The notes under the pieces are model-generated. The model was not told the DNA's origin and did no database searches. It saw nothing but the letters and a program-made list of their open reading frames with translations. The position numbers and the translations under genes are program-made. DNA of 64,000 nucleotides. Source: Nitrospira sp. (lineage in GTDB: Bacteria > Nitrospirota > Nitrospiria > Nitrospirales > Nitrospiraceae). This document shows positions 24,795 to 33,745 of the stretch, one piece after another. The stretch's first letter is position 1, and every line of letters starts with the position of its first letter. The DNA lies in assembly GCA_030123605.1 (NCBI GenBank), contig CP126123.1, positions 3,018,001 through 3,082,000 on the forward strand, written 5' to 3'.

Positions 24795-25475
24795 TCAGCC
24801 GTGACAACTGCCCTTGTGGCGGGGTTCCGAATCGATGGCAGAGGCGGGCCGTGCTTCAGCCGCAACTGCCGGAAGGCCGTCCTGCGCATCGGAAGCCAGT
24901 ACCAGTTTCTTCAAGCGCGCCCAAGGAAACGACTTTCCCGGATCACTCCGGCGGGCGGGGTCGAGCTTCGCGTGGGACACCACGTGTTTCAGGTTGGGGT
25001 ACTTGGCCCAACAGTAGCGAATGATCCGTGCCGTCGTCAGAACCTGCCAGTCTGAAACCCCATCGCGGACCGTTTGACTGTTGACCACCTCGATGCCGAC
25101 GGACCAGTGATTGACCTTGGTCGCGCCGGCATTGACATCCGGGTGGCTACAAGCGTTTCGGACATGCCAAGCAGCCCTGGCTTCCGGCGCGCAGGCCCAC
25201 ACCAATTGTCCATGCTGCGGCTCGTCTTCATCGGGCAGCAGCCAGTGGAATGAAGCCTGGCCCTCCTTCATCACCGAAATGGCCCCCGCTGAACCGGCCC
25301 CGGCAGTCGCGTGGATGACGACCGCTTTGACGCCCAGGATGGCGTCGTAGATGCGACTGGACGTGCTGATCTCCCAATAGGCCTGGATGTCCGGGTACCA
25401 GACTTCGTTGAGCAGCACGTCCATCGGACGGCCCGTTTCGGGCAGATCGAATTGGTACTTGGTGGGATCAGCCAT
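24795..25475 (-). CDS. N-acetylmuramoyl-L-alanine amidase (amidase_2 type)
   Basis: 226 residues. Amidase_2/PGRP zinc-site features: VVIHATAGAGSAGA with the first His, SFHWLL, AAWHVRNACS, GIEVVNS with the Glu, and VVSHAKLDPARRSDPG with the last His and Lys. It cleaves the bond between muramic acid and the stem peptide. No signal peptide or wall-binding repeat is visible, as in phage endolysins, so export would need another route or lysis. The short C-terminal tail is Ala-rich. A near-consensus sigma-54 promoter (25513-25528) and palindromes lie upstream. Confidence 0.88.
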   Translation of the reverse strand: MADPTKYQFDLPETGRPMDVLLNEVWYPDIQAYWEISTSSRIYDAILGVKAVVIHATAGAGSAGAISVMKEGQASFHWLLPDEDEPQHGQLVWACAPEARAAWHVRNACSHPDVNAGATKVNHWSVGIEVVNSQTVRDGVSDWQVLTTARIIRYCWAKYPNLKHVVSHAKLDPARRSDPGKSFPWARLKKLVLASDAQDGLPAVAAEARPASAIDSEPRHKGSCHG

Positions 25476-25512
25476 GGATCATTTCCCGATTCAGGTTGTG
25501 TGTATTGGAATC

Positions 25513-25528
25513 AGCAAGCCCCGTGCCG
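25513..25528 (-). promoter_or_regulatory. Sigma-54 promoter of the amidase gene
   Basis: Minus strand CGGCACGGGGCTTGCT, nearly the full consensus: GG at 25527-25526 and GC at 25515-25514 with ten bases between. The predicted leader is about 25-30 bases. Confidence 0.82.
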
Positions 25529-25615
25529 TTAGCAACGAGGAGGAGATCTCTGCCCGTTTATCAGATAGATATGAATGGACGGATGGTTCACCACGCAATG
25601 CGGTGGGAGGGAATT

Positions 25616-25652
25616 GTATCCAGGACCGCCACAGCCTTATCGAAACAGATAC
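25616..25652. promoter_or_regulatory. Tandem GTATC/GATAC sites upstream of amidase
   Basis: A full site TTATCGAAACAGATAC (25637-25652) and a GTATC half-site at 25616, offset exactly 21 bp. They lie 90-125 bp upstream of the sigma-54 promoter of the amidase. Confidence 0.72.
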
Positions 25653-25724
25653 AACCTGTGAAGGTTCCGGCGAATGGAGGGAAGGTCGGATGAGTGAACG
25701 GACGAGGGTACGTTCGACGCGTTC

Positions 25725-26423
25725 TTACGGCGGTGCCGTCAGGTCGGTACGAATCCAGGTGAGGTAAAAAAGCGCAGTGTATTGATCGTAGTTGGTGCGT
25801 CCGATGATCGTGGCGGAGGAGCCTTTGTATTCGCCGGTGAGGTTGTCGAAAACATCGAGATGGAACCGGGCATAGCCGCTCTGGGCTTGAAGTTTGTAGA
25901 GGGTCAGCTCCGGAAGCGCAAAAGGAATGACGACGCTTTGGACGGGCGGCATGCCGACGAAGGTCAAGCCCTGCATCGTCCCCAACGCCTCGATGGAGAT
26001 TTTCACCAGATATGGCGGTTGATCCTCACGGCGTCTGATGCGGTAGCCCATTTGTCCGAGGGCCACGGCCACGCTGTCCTTCACGATTTGAAAGTCCACC
26101 GTGGGGTCCTGCACCGTGCCGGCGGTCTGATCGCGCATCGTCAGGCGTGCGCGGTCGATATAAAACCCGCTGATCTCGAGATGCAGGCCGGCCTGTGGCG
26201 GAAGCGTCAAGGTCAGGTTCGTCAAGGCGCGCTCCACCGCCTTCGTCAGCAAGAGTTGTTCGACGGCCGTACGCGGCGTGCGCGAGATCTCCTGCTCGAT
26301 CGCGCAGCCGGGAAAGCATAAGAGGATGACAGCCCATAACAGGGTCCAAATGGGGTGCGGAATAGTCGACTCCTGACTGGTGGTGTTTCTTGGAGGGTAC
26401 GCGAACCGGTTCCTCGTTCGCAA
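25725..26423 (-). CDS. Putative lipoprotein, DUF6655-like
   Basis: 232 residues. A hydrophobic stretch ends in FPGC, a lipobox at about residues 37-40, so the mature protein is probably membrane-anchored. The segment SRTPRTAVEQLLLTKAVERAL is what I remember as the start of DUF6655 proteins. The remainder is beta-rich (FYIDRARLTM, PPYLVKISIEALGTMQG, ARFHLDVFD). Function unknown. It is encoded 34 bp downstream of the glycosyltransferase gene on the same strand. Confidence 0.72.
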   Translation of the reverse strand: MRTRNRFAYPPRNTTSQESTIPHPIWTLLWAVILLCFPGCAIEQEISRTPRTAVEQLLLTKAVERALTNLTLTLPPQAGLHLEISGFYIDRARLTMRDQTAGTVQDPTVDFQIVKDSVAVALGQMGYRIRRREDQPPYLVKISIEALGTMQGLTFVGMPPVQSVVIPFALPELTLYKLQAQSGYARFHLDVFDNLTGEYKGSSATIIGRTNYDQYTALFYLTWIRTDLTAPP

Positions 26424-26457
26424 GGTGGCGTGGCTCGGAGCGACCGCCGTTCGTGGG

Positions 26458-27714
26458 CTATGTGTGAGAGGAAGTCACGGTCACCCCAACTGCCGGCGGC
26501 CGGCGTAGCTGCCGGAAGAGGCGCACCATCCGGTCCGGTCTGGTGAAAGCGCGCGGGTCATTAAGCACGGCCCTTGCCGCGACCATCCAGGCGCGCCGGG
26601 GGGAACCGGGTTTCAGGGCAATGGCGGCGGCCGACAAGAGCTTGCCCAAGAGGTATCGGTCCTGTACGGACGATACCGAATTCTCCATAGGGCGTTCCTG
26701 TTTGATCTCCCGCCAGAAAGCCTTCACCGCCTGCTCAGGATGGTCTGCCGCGGTCGCGAGCCCACCGGCCACTCGTTCGACCCAATGCAGGACCACGGAC
26801 TCCGACAGGAGCCATGGTGCCGTTTTCAAGGTGGTGAGCAGGTATTGCCTGGTCGAGGCGACGCCGCCGGTCCACCACCTCTGACCCGCGATCGTGGCAC
26901 ACACGGCGGCCCGCGCCTTCCGCCTGACCTGATCCGCTTCCGGCGTCGCCGGGAGGCGCGTCAGTACGCCCTCGATAATTCGAGGCAGCCGTTGCTCATT
27001 GGTGCCGTTGACGATGTTGCTGTACCACTTGCCCTGTTTGGAGAACCGTCCGCGCGCCACCGGGCCGCCGGATAGAAAGGTCCATCGCGTCAACGATGCC
27101 AATCGGAGGGCCATGTCATAATGTTCCATCGTTCGGTGCGTTTCGTCAAACCACCCGGCGGCCTCGAATAATTCACGCCGGACAAGCCAGGTGGGGGGAT
27201 GGAGAAAATCGTCGGTTCGCGTGAGAAACTCCTCAAACACCTGCCCCGACGGACCCCAGTCCGGCCACAGCAGAAGCGGATTGTCGCTGCCGGTCACCAC
27301 GCTTTGCCCATAGACCACTCCCACCTCCGGATCGGCCTCGAGGATCGGAACCTGGACCATCAGTTTGTGGGTGAGAAACTCGTCGTCATCGTCGAGTAAC
27401 GCCACATATTTCCCCTGCGCGCGCTTGATGCCGGCATTTCTCGCGCCGGACGCACCCAGGTTTTTCGGGAGCCTGACATATTGAACGCCGGGGTACTTAG
27501 CTGCTATGTCGGCCGTCTCATCGGGAGAACAATCGTCGACCACGATGATCTCCAAGTCGAACAGTTCTCCTTTCTGCTCTTGAGCCAGAGCGGACTCGAT
27601 GGCCTTCGTGAGCAACGGGCCGCGGTTGTACGTCGGGATGACGACCGTGACAAGCGGGCGTCCGGCAGTCTTTTCGATGGTCGTGGTCGATGGTTGGGTG
27701 GTTGGAGTCGCCAT
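26458..27714 (-). CDS. Family 2 glycosyltransferase
   Basis: 418 residues. The GT-A nucleotide-sugar-binding half is textbook: LVTVVIPTYNRGPLLTKAIE, EIIVVDDCSPDETA, LGASGARNAGIKRAQG and ALLDDDDEF with the DxD metal site. FSKQGKWYSNIVNGTNEQR may shape the acceptor side. There are no transmembrane segments. The C-terminal 150 residues are helical, rich in Arg and Trp, with no recognised domain. Likely adds sugars to a surface polysaccharide or glycolipid; substrate unknown. It appears to head a two-gene transcript with the DUF6655-like lipoprotein. Confidence 0.9.
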   Translation of the reverse strand: MATPTTQPSTTTIEKTAGRPLVTVVIPTYNRGPLLTKAIESALAQEQKGELFDLEIIVVDDCSPDETADIAAKYPGVQYVRLPKNLGASGARNAGIKRAQGKYVALLDDDDEFLTHKLMVQVPILEADPEVGVVYGQSVVTGSDNPLLLWPDWGPSGQVFEEFLTRTDDFLHPPTWLVRRELFEAAGWFDETHRTMEHYDMALRLASLTRWTFLSGGPVARGRFSKQGKWYSNIVNGTNEQRLPRIIEGVLTRLPATPEADQVRRKARAAVCATIAGQRWWTGGVASTRQYLLTTLKTAPWLLSESVVLHWVERVAGGLATAADHPEQAVKAFWREIKQERPMENSVSSVQDRYLLGKLLSAAAIALKPGSPRRAWMVAARAVLNDPRAFTRPDRMVRLFRQLRRPPAVGVTVTSSHT

Positions 27715-27926
27715 GGTCCGGTCCTCTATGAAAACCCTACACGCTGTCCTGTGGACAGTCGAAGGCCTATGGGCCTAGCTCTGTGTCATACCGATCAAGA
27801 GGCGACCTGTTCTGAACAAGCGCTGCAAGCACCTCCTTAGACTAAAGACGTTCCAGTAAATGGAATCCACAATGAGCGCTCAAGAAAATGTGCCTTCGCT
27901 CGCCTCAAAAGCAACGATTTGCTGGT

Positions 27927-27942
27927 ATATCGGAAAAGATAC
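27927..27942. promoter_or_regulatory. GTATC-N6-GATAC-type site upstream of lipoprotein
   Basis: ATATCGGAAAAGATAC, one clear copy, about 85 bp before the sigma-54 promoter at 28015-28030. No second copy is obvious at 21-23 bp. The 417-bp gap 27715-28131 holds this site and promoter and no convincing gene. Confidence 0.6.
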
Positions 27943-28014
27943 AGCCTTCGTTCCCCGTAAAGTCGGTTCCCCAATGGTTCAATAACTTCGTGGCAATACA
28001 ACCAAATCAGGTGC

Positions 28015-28030
28015 TGGCTCGCTCTTTGCT
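28015..28030 (+). promoter_or_regulatory. Sigma-54 promoter of the Cys-rich lipoprotein
   Basis: TGGCTCGCTCTTTGCT: GG at 28016-28017, ten bases, GC at 28028-28029. The leader to ATG 28132 would be about 90 bases. Confidence 0.75.
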
Positions 28031-28131
28031 CACCTCCATAGTCAAGAGCGAGAGACCTGGATTAAGCGATTGGGAGCATCATGCACATCGTATGAGTCCC
28101 CATGACGGACGTTCCGAGGGGAGGATCGGCC

Positions 28132-28542
28132 ATGAAACACCTACTGACGATTCTTGGTTCCGTCGGTATCCTGGTTCTTGTCAACGGTTGTGTTGCGACT
28201 CACACTTGCAGCAGTCAGGAAATGATCAACATGAAGGAACAGGGGTTCGGCGTCGACGAAATCAGCAACCTTTGCACCAGCTACAAAATTTCGGAGGAAG
28301 CGGTTCAGGCTTTATCGCAGACCATGCAAAGCCAACTCCAAAAAAATCGCCAGAACGGAAGCCAGTCGATGCAGGCTGTAGCGCCGAGTTCGTATCAGGC
28401 GCCCTCGTCTTGGGCCGTGCAGAGCCATGGGAGTTTCTGCGCGACACAAGCCGGCTCCTGTCGCCTGATGCAACCAGGCCCCAATGGCGCACCCTGCGTC
28501 TGCAATACGCCTTACGGACAGATTCCCGGAGTCGTGCGGTAG
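28132..28542 (+). CDS. Cysteine-rich lipoprotein, 136 aa
   Basis: The ATG at 28132 follows GGGGAGGATCGGC. Signal peptide with lipobox VNGC at about residues 17-20. The mature part has a helical segment around EMINMKEQGFGVDEISNL, a Ser/Gln-rich linker, and a C-terminal module with four cysteines (FCATQAGSC, then CVCNTPYGQIPG). The last motif recurs in small secreted proteins of unknown role. Under apparent sigma-54 control with an upstream palindrome. Confidence 0.8.
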   Translation: MKHLLTILGSVGILVLVNGCVATHTCSSQEMINMKEQGFGVDEISNLCTSYKISEEAVQALSQTMQSQLQKNRQNGSQSMQAVAPSSYQAPSSWAVQSHGSFCATQAGSCRLMQPGPNGAPCVCNTPYGQIPGVVR

Positions 28543-28589
28543 GCGGCGGCAGGATCAGAGAATCGCAAGGAAGGCAAGATCGTGGTGGA

Positions 28590-29159
28590 TCAGCGTTCGC
28601 CTGTCGTCAGAATGTCCCAGACGAGCAGGCCAAGGGCCACATAGAGGCTGCTCATGAGCCACAGTTTGATGATCGTGGCACAGCTGGAGACTCGGATCCA
28701 TGCACCCTGTAGGTTGCCGTCACCTTCCGACCCATCCTGAAAGCGGCCGAGCTGGTTCAGTTGGACGAGGTTTTCCGTCCAGTCTGCGGCCAATGCGATC
28801 GCGAGGGGCGCCGTGAGCCATACCAGAGGAAACGGATTGTTCAACGTCACCCACACCCACCAGAGGCTTGCTGAGAGTGCTCCGCCATAGAGAAAAGGGA
28901 ACAGGAGGTCGAGTCGGAGGAACGTTCTCTCAGTCAGGCGCCCAGGCTTTTGGAGTGCGCGCCAGTAAATCCGTACTGCTGCAGGCCCGTAACCAAGCCA
29001 CCGCATGTTTAATGGTTTGGGGACTGTGTGGCCGGCTTGCGTCAAACGCTTGATCGTGGATGCCCGCCCGCTGATTCGATTCAAAACCGGGCCGCCGCCG
29101 AGCAGCACCGCTATAGGAAATCCTAAAGCAATAACAGCGTTCAGGGTTGTGCCGGTCAT
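28590..29159 (-). CDS. Hypothetical membrane protein, 189 aa
   Basis: Starts at ATG 29159 (MTGTTLNAV); an open frame 18 codons longer lacks support. About four hydrophobic helices: ALGFPIAVLLGGG at the N-terminus, LLFPFLYGGALSASLWWVWV, PLVWLTAPLAIALAADWTEN and WLMSSLYVALGLLVWDIL at the end. The ADWTENLVQLNQL stretch is distinctive. No catalytic motif or known family recognised. The gene is convergent with the Cys-rich lipoprotein gene. Confidence 0.75.
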   Translation of the reverse strand: MTGTTLNAVIALGFPIAVLLGGGPVLNRISGRASTIKRLTQAGHTVPKPLNMRWLGYGPAAVRIYWRALQKPGRLTERTFLRLDLLFPFLYGGALSASLWWVWVTLNNPFPLVWLTAPLAIALAADWTENLVQLNQLGRFQDGSEGDGNLQGAWIRVSSCATIIKLWLMSSLYVALGLLVWDILTTGER

Positions 29160-29267
29160 GAATGGGCTCCCCAATCTTGTTCTCGTGCGCGCCTGAAAGA
29201 TCGGCAAGGCCAATGCCTGGATTCATGAACAAGGGCGTTTCGCGACCGGTCTTGCATGCGAGAAGCA

Positions 29268-29711
29268 TCAATCCGGCGGGCGGCGATAAAACTCCAGCGG
29301 CGGGGCGATCTCGCTTGCGAATGACAAGCTTTCACCGTCCAGGCGGTAACGGGTCGAGGCTTCAAACGCCCGGATGAACGAGGCTTCAAACTCCATGGAT
29401 CGGGGCTCGCAGGCCATGCGCGTGGTGATTCCAGGAGACACCTTCACGTCTCCCGCATGGGGTCCGAAGACGACGGCGGCACTATAATGATTGCAGCCCG
29501 CATGGCCCGAGACCCTCCCATCTTTGAACGTGAGGATCACGGGTTCTCCATCGTCGCCGTGCGGAACGAGACGATCGCCCCAGTGCGCCAGTTCCCATCG
29601 GTTCTTCTCGGCGCGCCGAGTCATGTCCTCCGGCGAAGGCGGGGAGACGCAGGATGTCAGCATCAGACCGGCACATGCCGTGAGGAAGAAGTGAAGTAAG
29701 GACGTTCGCAT
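29268..29711 (-). CDS. META-domain (HslJ-like) lipoprotein
   Basis: 147 residues. Signal peptide with lipobox LTSC at about residues 18-21. The META/HslJ fold signature is GHAGCNHYSAAV, followed by ITTRMACEPRSMEFEASFI and YRLDGESLSF. The proline-rich end is short. META proteins are secreted or lipid-anchored and in E. coli HslJ is tied to novobiocin tolerance and heat shock; the role here is unknown. Confidence 0.85.
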   Translation of the reverse strand: MRTSLLHFFLTACAGLMLTSCVSPPSPEDMTRRAEKNRWELAHWGDRLVPHGDDGEPVILTFKDGRVSGHAGCNHYSAAVVFGPHAGDVKVSPGITTRMACEPRSMEFEASFIRAFEASTRYRLDGESLSFASEIAPPLEFYRRPPD

Positions 29712-29744
29712 AGGTCGGGCCTCCTGCGTATGGCGGCCTAGCGC

Positions 29745-30110
29745 TCAGCCGATAGCGCTTGTGAACGTCAAACGGTTCCTGAACGGATCGTGCACCGACA
29801 TGTCGTGACTGCCCCAGGGTGTTTCTTCAATTTCGGGTCGGGCATATCGATACTGCTTCGTTAGAAGTTCCCGCTGAAGCGCTTCCAGGTCATGCGTTTG
29901 AATTCTCATCGCTATGCCGGGACTTCCGTCGCCGTAGTGTTCTGATAGATGAAGGATGCAACCGTCTCTCGACACTTGCATGTAGAGCGGCAAGCCGGCC
30001 TCAAAGCGATGTTCCCAATCCAGTGTGAAGCCGAGAAAATCAAGATAGAACTCTTTCGCCTTGGCTTCATCGAAGATGCGCAGGATCGGGATGGGGTTTC
30101 CGAGTCTCAT
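29745..30110 (-). CDS. VOC-family protein, glyoxalase/bleomycin-resistance type
   Basis: 121 residues from ATG 30110 (MRLGNPIPILRIFDEAKAKE); the frame runs 45 codons further upstream but that part does not look protein-like. Two beta-alpha-beta-beta-beta repeats can be seen: AKEFYLDFLGFTLDWEH with GCILHLSEHYGDG, and the ending GSHDMSVHDPFRNRLTF, which is typical of bleomycin-resistance proteins. Ligand unknown. No Shine-Dalgarno precedes the start. Confidence 0.82.
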   Translation of the reverse strand: MRLGNPIPILRIFDEAKAKEFYLDFLGFTLDWEHRFEAGLPLYMQVSRDGCILHLSEHYGDGSPGIAMRIQTHDLEALQRELLTKQYRYARPEIEETPWGSHDMSVHDPFRNRLTFTSAIG

Positions 30111-30350
30111 GAAGGAGGGTTTTGCGGAAGAGTCGCTCGTCGGGCAACAGATAGGTGCCCGATGGTACGGCGTTCCGTGAGGATACGCGAAATCACAGGT
30201 CCTTGTCCAGTGAGGTGACCTCCCGAAGCGTTGGAGGTGCCTCATCGGACTCCTGTGAATCCTGCAGGCTATTCAGGGATTCGCAAAACAGCATGGTGGC
30301 CACTTGGTCGAGTCCCCTTCAGCCTAGGCAATGTGCGTAGGCATTGATCT

Positions 30351-30388
30351 GTATCAAGACGGATACGGAAGAGTATCGGAAGAGATAC
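30351..30388. promoter_or_regulatory. Two perfect GTATC-N6-GATAC palindromes, 22 bp apart
   Basis: GTATCAAGACGGATAC (30351-30366) and GTATCGGAAGAGATAC (30373-30388). They lie about 75-110 bp upstream of the sigma-54 promoter of the NUC endonuclease. The 479-bp gap 30111-30589 holds this regulatory block and no convincing gene. Confidence 0.82.
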
Positions 30389-30462
30389 GCCTCCATGTTG
30401 CATTTCTCAAGGGCAGTGCAGCGGGCCTCATGTTTTTACGGAGTTTTCAGGCGGCACTATCA

Positions 30463-30478
30463 TGGCGGGCAGTTTGCA
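30463..30478 (+). promoter_or_regulatory. Sigma-54 promoter of the endonuclease/S8 protease pair
   Basis: TGGCGGGCAGTTTGCA: GG at 30464-30465, ten bases, GC at 30476-30477. The leader to ATG 30590 is about 100 bases. Confidence 0.78.
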
Positions 30479-30589
30479 GGATCATGTTCACGAGTGATCG
30501 TATGTTCGGCAGGCCTTGTGCGGCGGGATATCCGAACGTCGTCTTGCCGACCTCGCCGGCGCACGGGTATTTCCAGAAAGGAAGCAGCC

Positions 30590-31540
30590 ATGATCGTTGC
30601 ACACTCAACCGAGCTTGAGCAGATGAAAACACTGGGTGAATTGGCCGAGCGGGCCTCAACCATCCCCCGCTACCAGGAGGAGGCCGATCTGGCTCCGCTT
30701 GTGAGGGACGTTCGCGACTATGCCGGGCGAACGGGATATGCCGCGCAATTTCTCCACGAATTCGATGTGCCGCACCCGACACCGGTCGGAGTCCGGGAGC
30801 AGGACGTTGCCCCTCTGTTGCATGGATCCGAAACGGAACTCAAGTACGAACATTTTTCCGTCGTGATGTCGAAGTCACGGCGGCTCGCCATCTATGTGGC
30901 CTGCAACATCGACGGCCGGCGTTCGCAACGCATCAAACGCGGCAAGGATCGTTGGAGCCTCGATCCGCGCATGGATCGGGACTATCAGACCGGAGAAGAC
31001 CTCTATGCGGGCAACGAATTGGACCGTGGTCATCTCGTGCGACGTGAGGATCCGGTGTGGGGCCAGAAGCACGAAGCGGCCGTTGCGAACGAGGACACCT
31101 TCCACTTCACCAATTGTTCCCCGCAACATGAAAAGTTCAATCAACAAACCTGGCTGGGGCTCGAAGACTATATTCTGCGGAACAGCCGCGCGCATAAATT
31201 GAAGGTGACCGTGTTTACGGGACCGATTTTTCAGGACGACGATCCGGAGTATCGCGGGGTGCTTCTGCCGCGCCAGTATTGGAAGGTGGTTGCGGTGGTT
31301 TCCGACGGGAGGAAGTCGGCCACGGCCTACATGATCAGCCAATCGGAGGTACTCGAACATCTGCGGGCCTTTGGGTTCGGCCGATACAAGACCTATCAGG
31401 TGAGCATCGACCAGATTGAGCGACTGACGGACTTGGACTTCGGGCCGCTGAAGCACTATGACGGTTTCACCACCGAGGAAGCGCACACCAGGCAGGCGAT
31501 GCGGGCCGAGATTCGTTCCTGGAAAGACATTCGGATCTGA
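30590..31540 (+). CDS. DNA/RNA non-specific endonuclease (NUC family)
   Basis: 316 residues from ATG 30590, preceded by AGAAAGGAAGCAGCC; the longer open frame upstream covers the regulatory region. The betabetaalpha-metal nuclease signature DRGHLVRREDPVWG carries the catalytic His, with the metal-ligand Asn within FTNCSPQHEKFNQQTWLGLE. GPIFQDDDPEY follows. Unlike Serratia nuclease there is no signal peptide; about 90 N-terminal residues form an extra helical region (MKTLGELAERASTIPRYQEE). The protein may be released by lysis or act inside the cell. The subtilase gene follows after 66 bp. Confidence 0.9.
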   Translation: MIVAHSTELEQMKTLGELAERASTIPRYQEEADLAPLVRDVRDYAGRTGYAAQFLHEFDVPHPTPVGVREQDVAPLLHGSETELKYEHFSVVMSKSRRLAIYVACNIDGRRSQRIKRGKDRWSLDPRMDRDYQTGEDLYAGNELDRGHLVRREDPVWGQKHEAAVANEDTFHFTNCSPQHEKFNQQTWLGLEDYILRNSRAHKLKVTVFTGPIFQDDDPEYRGVLLPRQYWKVVAVVSDGRKSATAYMISQSEVLEHLRAFGFGRYKTYQVSIDQIERLTDLDFGPLKHYDGFTTEEAHTRQAMRAEIRSWKDIRI

Positions 31541-31606
31541 GGCGCGTCGAACGTCGTCTCATCGACGCACCAGTTGCCAGCACTCACAGACGGGAGGAGG
31601 ACGGTC

Positions 31607-33736
31607 ATGCCTGAACTCACAGAGGTGCGACTCGGCAAGAAAACAGAACCCCCGATCGTGCTTCGCAAAAGCGATGATCTGATCGCAGTCCGGACCCGAT
31701 CGACACGATCCATCAGAGCCGGAGCCGTTCGAACCCCTGAATCCGGAGAAGTAGCGGACGGACATCTCGTGTTCACGGTTCCCGAGGCCGGTGTCGAAAT
31801 CTACCGCGTTCCTCCCGGAGCCGGGCGTCGGTCGCTGAAAAGCCGGAAAGAGGCACTTCGTGCGGCTGCCGATGTCAGGTTTGCCGGTGGCGTGATGGTG
31901 GATGAGCAGTCCAGAGAACCGGTGCTATATACCGAAAACCTGTTTATCAAATTCGTCGATGAGATGGATTTGGAAGACTGCCGGGCCGTGATCCGGGAAG
32001 CGGGCCTCGTCATCAAGAAAGAGCTGACCTACGCCACCAACGCGTTTTTCGTCGCTGCGCCGGAGGGCACAGGCACCAGGGTCTTCGAGACCGCGGCGTC
32101 GCTCTTGAATCGCCCGGATGTCGAATATTGTCACCCGGAGCTTGTCCGGCCGAAAGGCCGTCGCGTGATCGCCGTGGAGCAATGGCATCTCAAAACCACT
32201 ACGATCGACGGGACAGCGGTATCAGCCAGCGCCAGCGTCGAGGCGGCGCATCAGGTTACCCAAGGGGAGGGAGTGGTGATCGCCGTCATAGACGACGGCG
32301 TGGATATCGACCATCCGGAGTTCAGCGGTGCGGGGAAGATTGTCGCGCCTCGTGATGCCAGCCTCGGCACCAGCGATCCACGGCCGAAGGATCCCCATCC
32401 GACCTTCACGGAAGACCATGGCACCGCCTGCGCAGGCGTGGCCTGCGCGGCCGGCCTCGTGCGCGCTTCCGGCGTGGCGCCGAAGGCCAAACTGATCCCG
32501 ATCCGACTGAGTTCGGCGCTCGGATCACAACAAGAAGCCGAGGCGTTCGAATGGGCTGCCAACAACGGCGCCGACGTGATTTCGTGCAGTTGGGGACCCG
32601 AGGACGGAGACTGGTGGAATCCGAACGATCCAACGCACAATCAGAAAGTTCCCATTCCCGCCAGTACGAGACTGGCCGTGGATTACGCGACGACCAAAGG
32701 ACGGGGAGGGAAGGGGTGCGTCGTGCTCTTTGCCGCGGGGAACGGGAACGAGAGCGTGGATAACGACGGGTACGCGAGTTACGAACGCATCATCGCGGTG
32801 GTGGCTTGCAATGATCGTGGGAAACGTAGTGTCTATAGCGATTTCGGTAAGGCCGTCTGGTGTTCGTTTCCAAGCAGCGATCGAGGCCATGCGCCGTTTC
32901 AGCATCCGGCTCCCCTTACGAAAGGAATATTCACGACGGATCGCGTGGGAGCGTCGGGCTACAATCCCGGAACGTCGGGGGCCGGCGACAGTCGCGGGAA
33001 CTACACGAACAGCTTCGGCGGGACATCCAGCGCCTGCCCCGGCGCGGCGGGCGTTGCCGCACTGGTGCTATCGGTCAATCCTGAATTGAAATGGCAGGAA
33101 GTGCGGGAAATCCTCAAGCAATCCTGCGACAAGATCGATCCGCAGGGCGGCAATTACACGGCAGAAGGGTGGAGCCGATTCTACGGTTACGGCCGTCTCA
33201 ATGCCGAGAAGGCCGTCGCCCTGGCCAAGCCGGGGACACAGAACCGCATCCTCATCAGCCGCACATTCAACGAGCTCATTCCGGATCTCCAGATGGTGAC
33301 GGTCTCGCTGGATGTGAATGACGCCACGCCGATCGAAAATTTGATCGTCCATCTCGATCTTGCGCACACGTATATCGGAGACTTGGTCATTACCTTGATG
33401 CCGCCGACCGGGTTGAGTCCGGCCAAGGTCGTGCTGCACGATCGAACGGGCGGTGCGACGCAGAATCTCAAGCGGACCTACGACATGCTGGATACCCAGG
33501 CGCTGGCTCCGCTGAAGGGTAAAGGCCTCAAGGGAACATGGACGCTCAATATTGAAGATGCGGAGGTTCGGGACGAGGGGACGCTGAAGCAATTCGGTCT
33601 CGAACTGGTCTTCGGCTCCGTTGGTCCGCGTGTGGAAGCCGCGCGAAGCACCGGTGCGATGAATCACGGAAGGCGAGCCGCCGACGGTCGTGCGAGCAAG
33701 ATGAGCAGTCGGCGCGCACCATTCCGTCGAGCCTGA
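31607..33736 (+). CDS. S8 subtilisin-like protease with propeptide and P domain
   Basis: 709 residues, start fixed by GGGAGGAGG before ATG 31607. Residues 1-185 form a propeptide-like region whose second half (CRAVIREAGLVIKKEL, then DVEYCHPELV) resembles fervidolysin-type inhibitors. The catalytic triad is Asp229 (VIDDGVD), His271 (EDHGTACAG) and Ser474 (GTSSACPG), with oxyanion Asn379 (AAGNGN). A proprotein-convertase P domain occupies about 565-690 (IENLIVHLDLAHTYIGDLVI, GTWTLNIED). There is no signal peptide, unusual for a subtilase with a P domain. It is probably co-transcribed with the nuclease from the sigma-54 promoter. Confidence 0.92.
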   Translation: MPELTEVRLGKKTEPPIVLRKSDDLIAVRTRSTRSIRAGAVRTPESGEVADGHLVFTVPEAGVEIYRVPPGAGRRSLKSRKEALRAAADVRFAGGVMVDEQSREPVLYTENLFIKFVDEMDLEDCRAVIREAGLVIKKELTYATNAFFVAAPEGTGTRVFETAASLLNRPDVEYCHPELVRPKGRRVIAVEQWHLKTTTIDGTAVSASASVEAAHQVTQGEGVVIAVIDDGVDIDHPEFSGAGKIVAPRDASLGTSDPRPKDPHPTFTEDHGTACAGVACAAGLVRASGVAPKAKLIPIRLSSALGSQQEAEAFEWAANNGADVISCSWGPEDGDWWNPNDPTHNQKVPIPASTRLAVDYATTKGRGGKGCVVLFAAGNGNESVDNDGYASYERIIAVVACNDRGKRSVYSDFGKAVWCSFPSSDRGHAPFQHPAPLTKGIFTTDRVGASGYNPGTSGAGDSRGNYTNSFGGTSSACPGAAGVAALVLSVNPELKWQEVREILKQSCDKIDPQGGNYTAEGWSRFYGYGRLNAEKAVALAKPGTQNRILISRTFNELIPDLQMVTVSLDVNDATPIENLIVHLDLAHTYIGDLVITLMPPTGLSPAKVVLHDRTGGATQNLKRTYDMLDTQALAPLKGKGLKGTWTLNIEDAEVRDEGTLKQFGLELVFGSVGPRVEAARSTGAMNHGRRAADGRASKMSSRRAPFRRA

Positions 33737-33745
33737 TCTTGCGAT

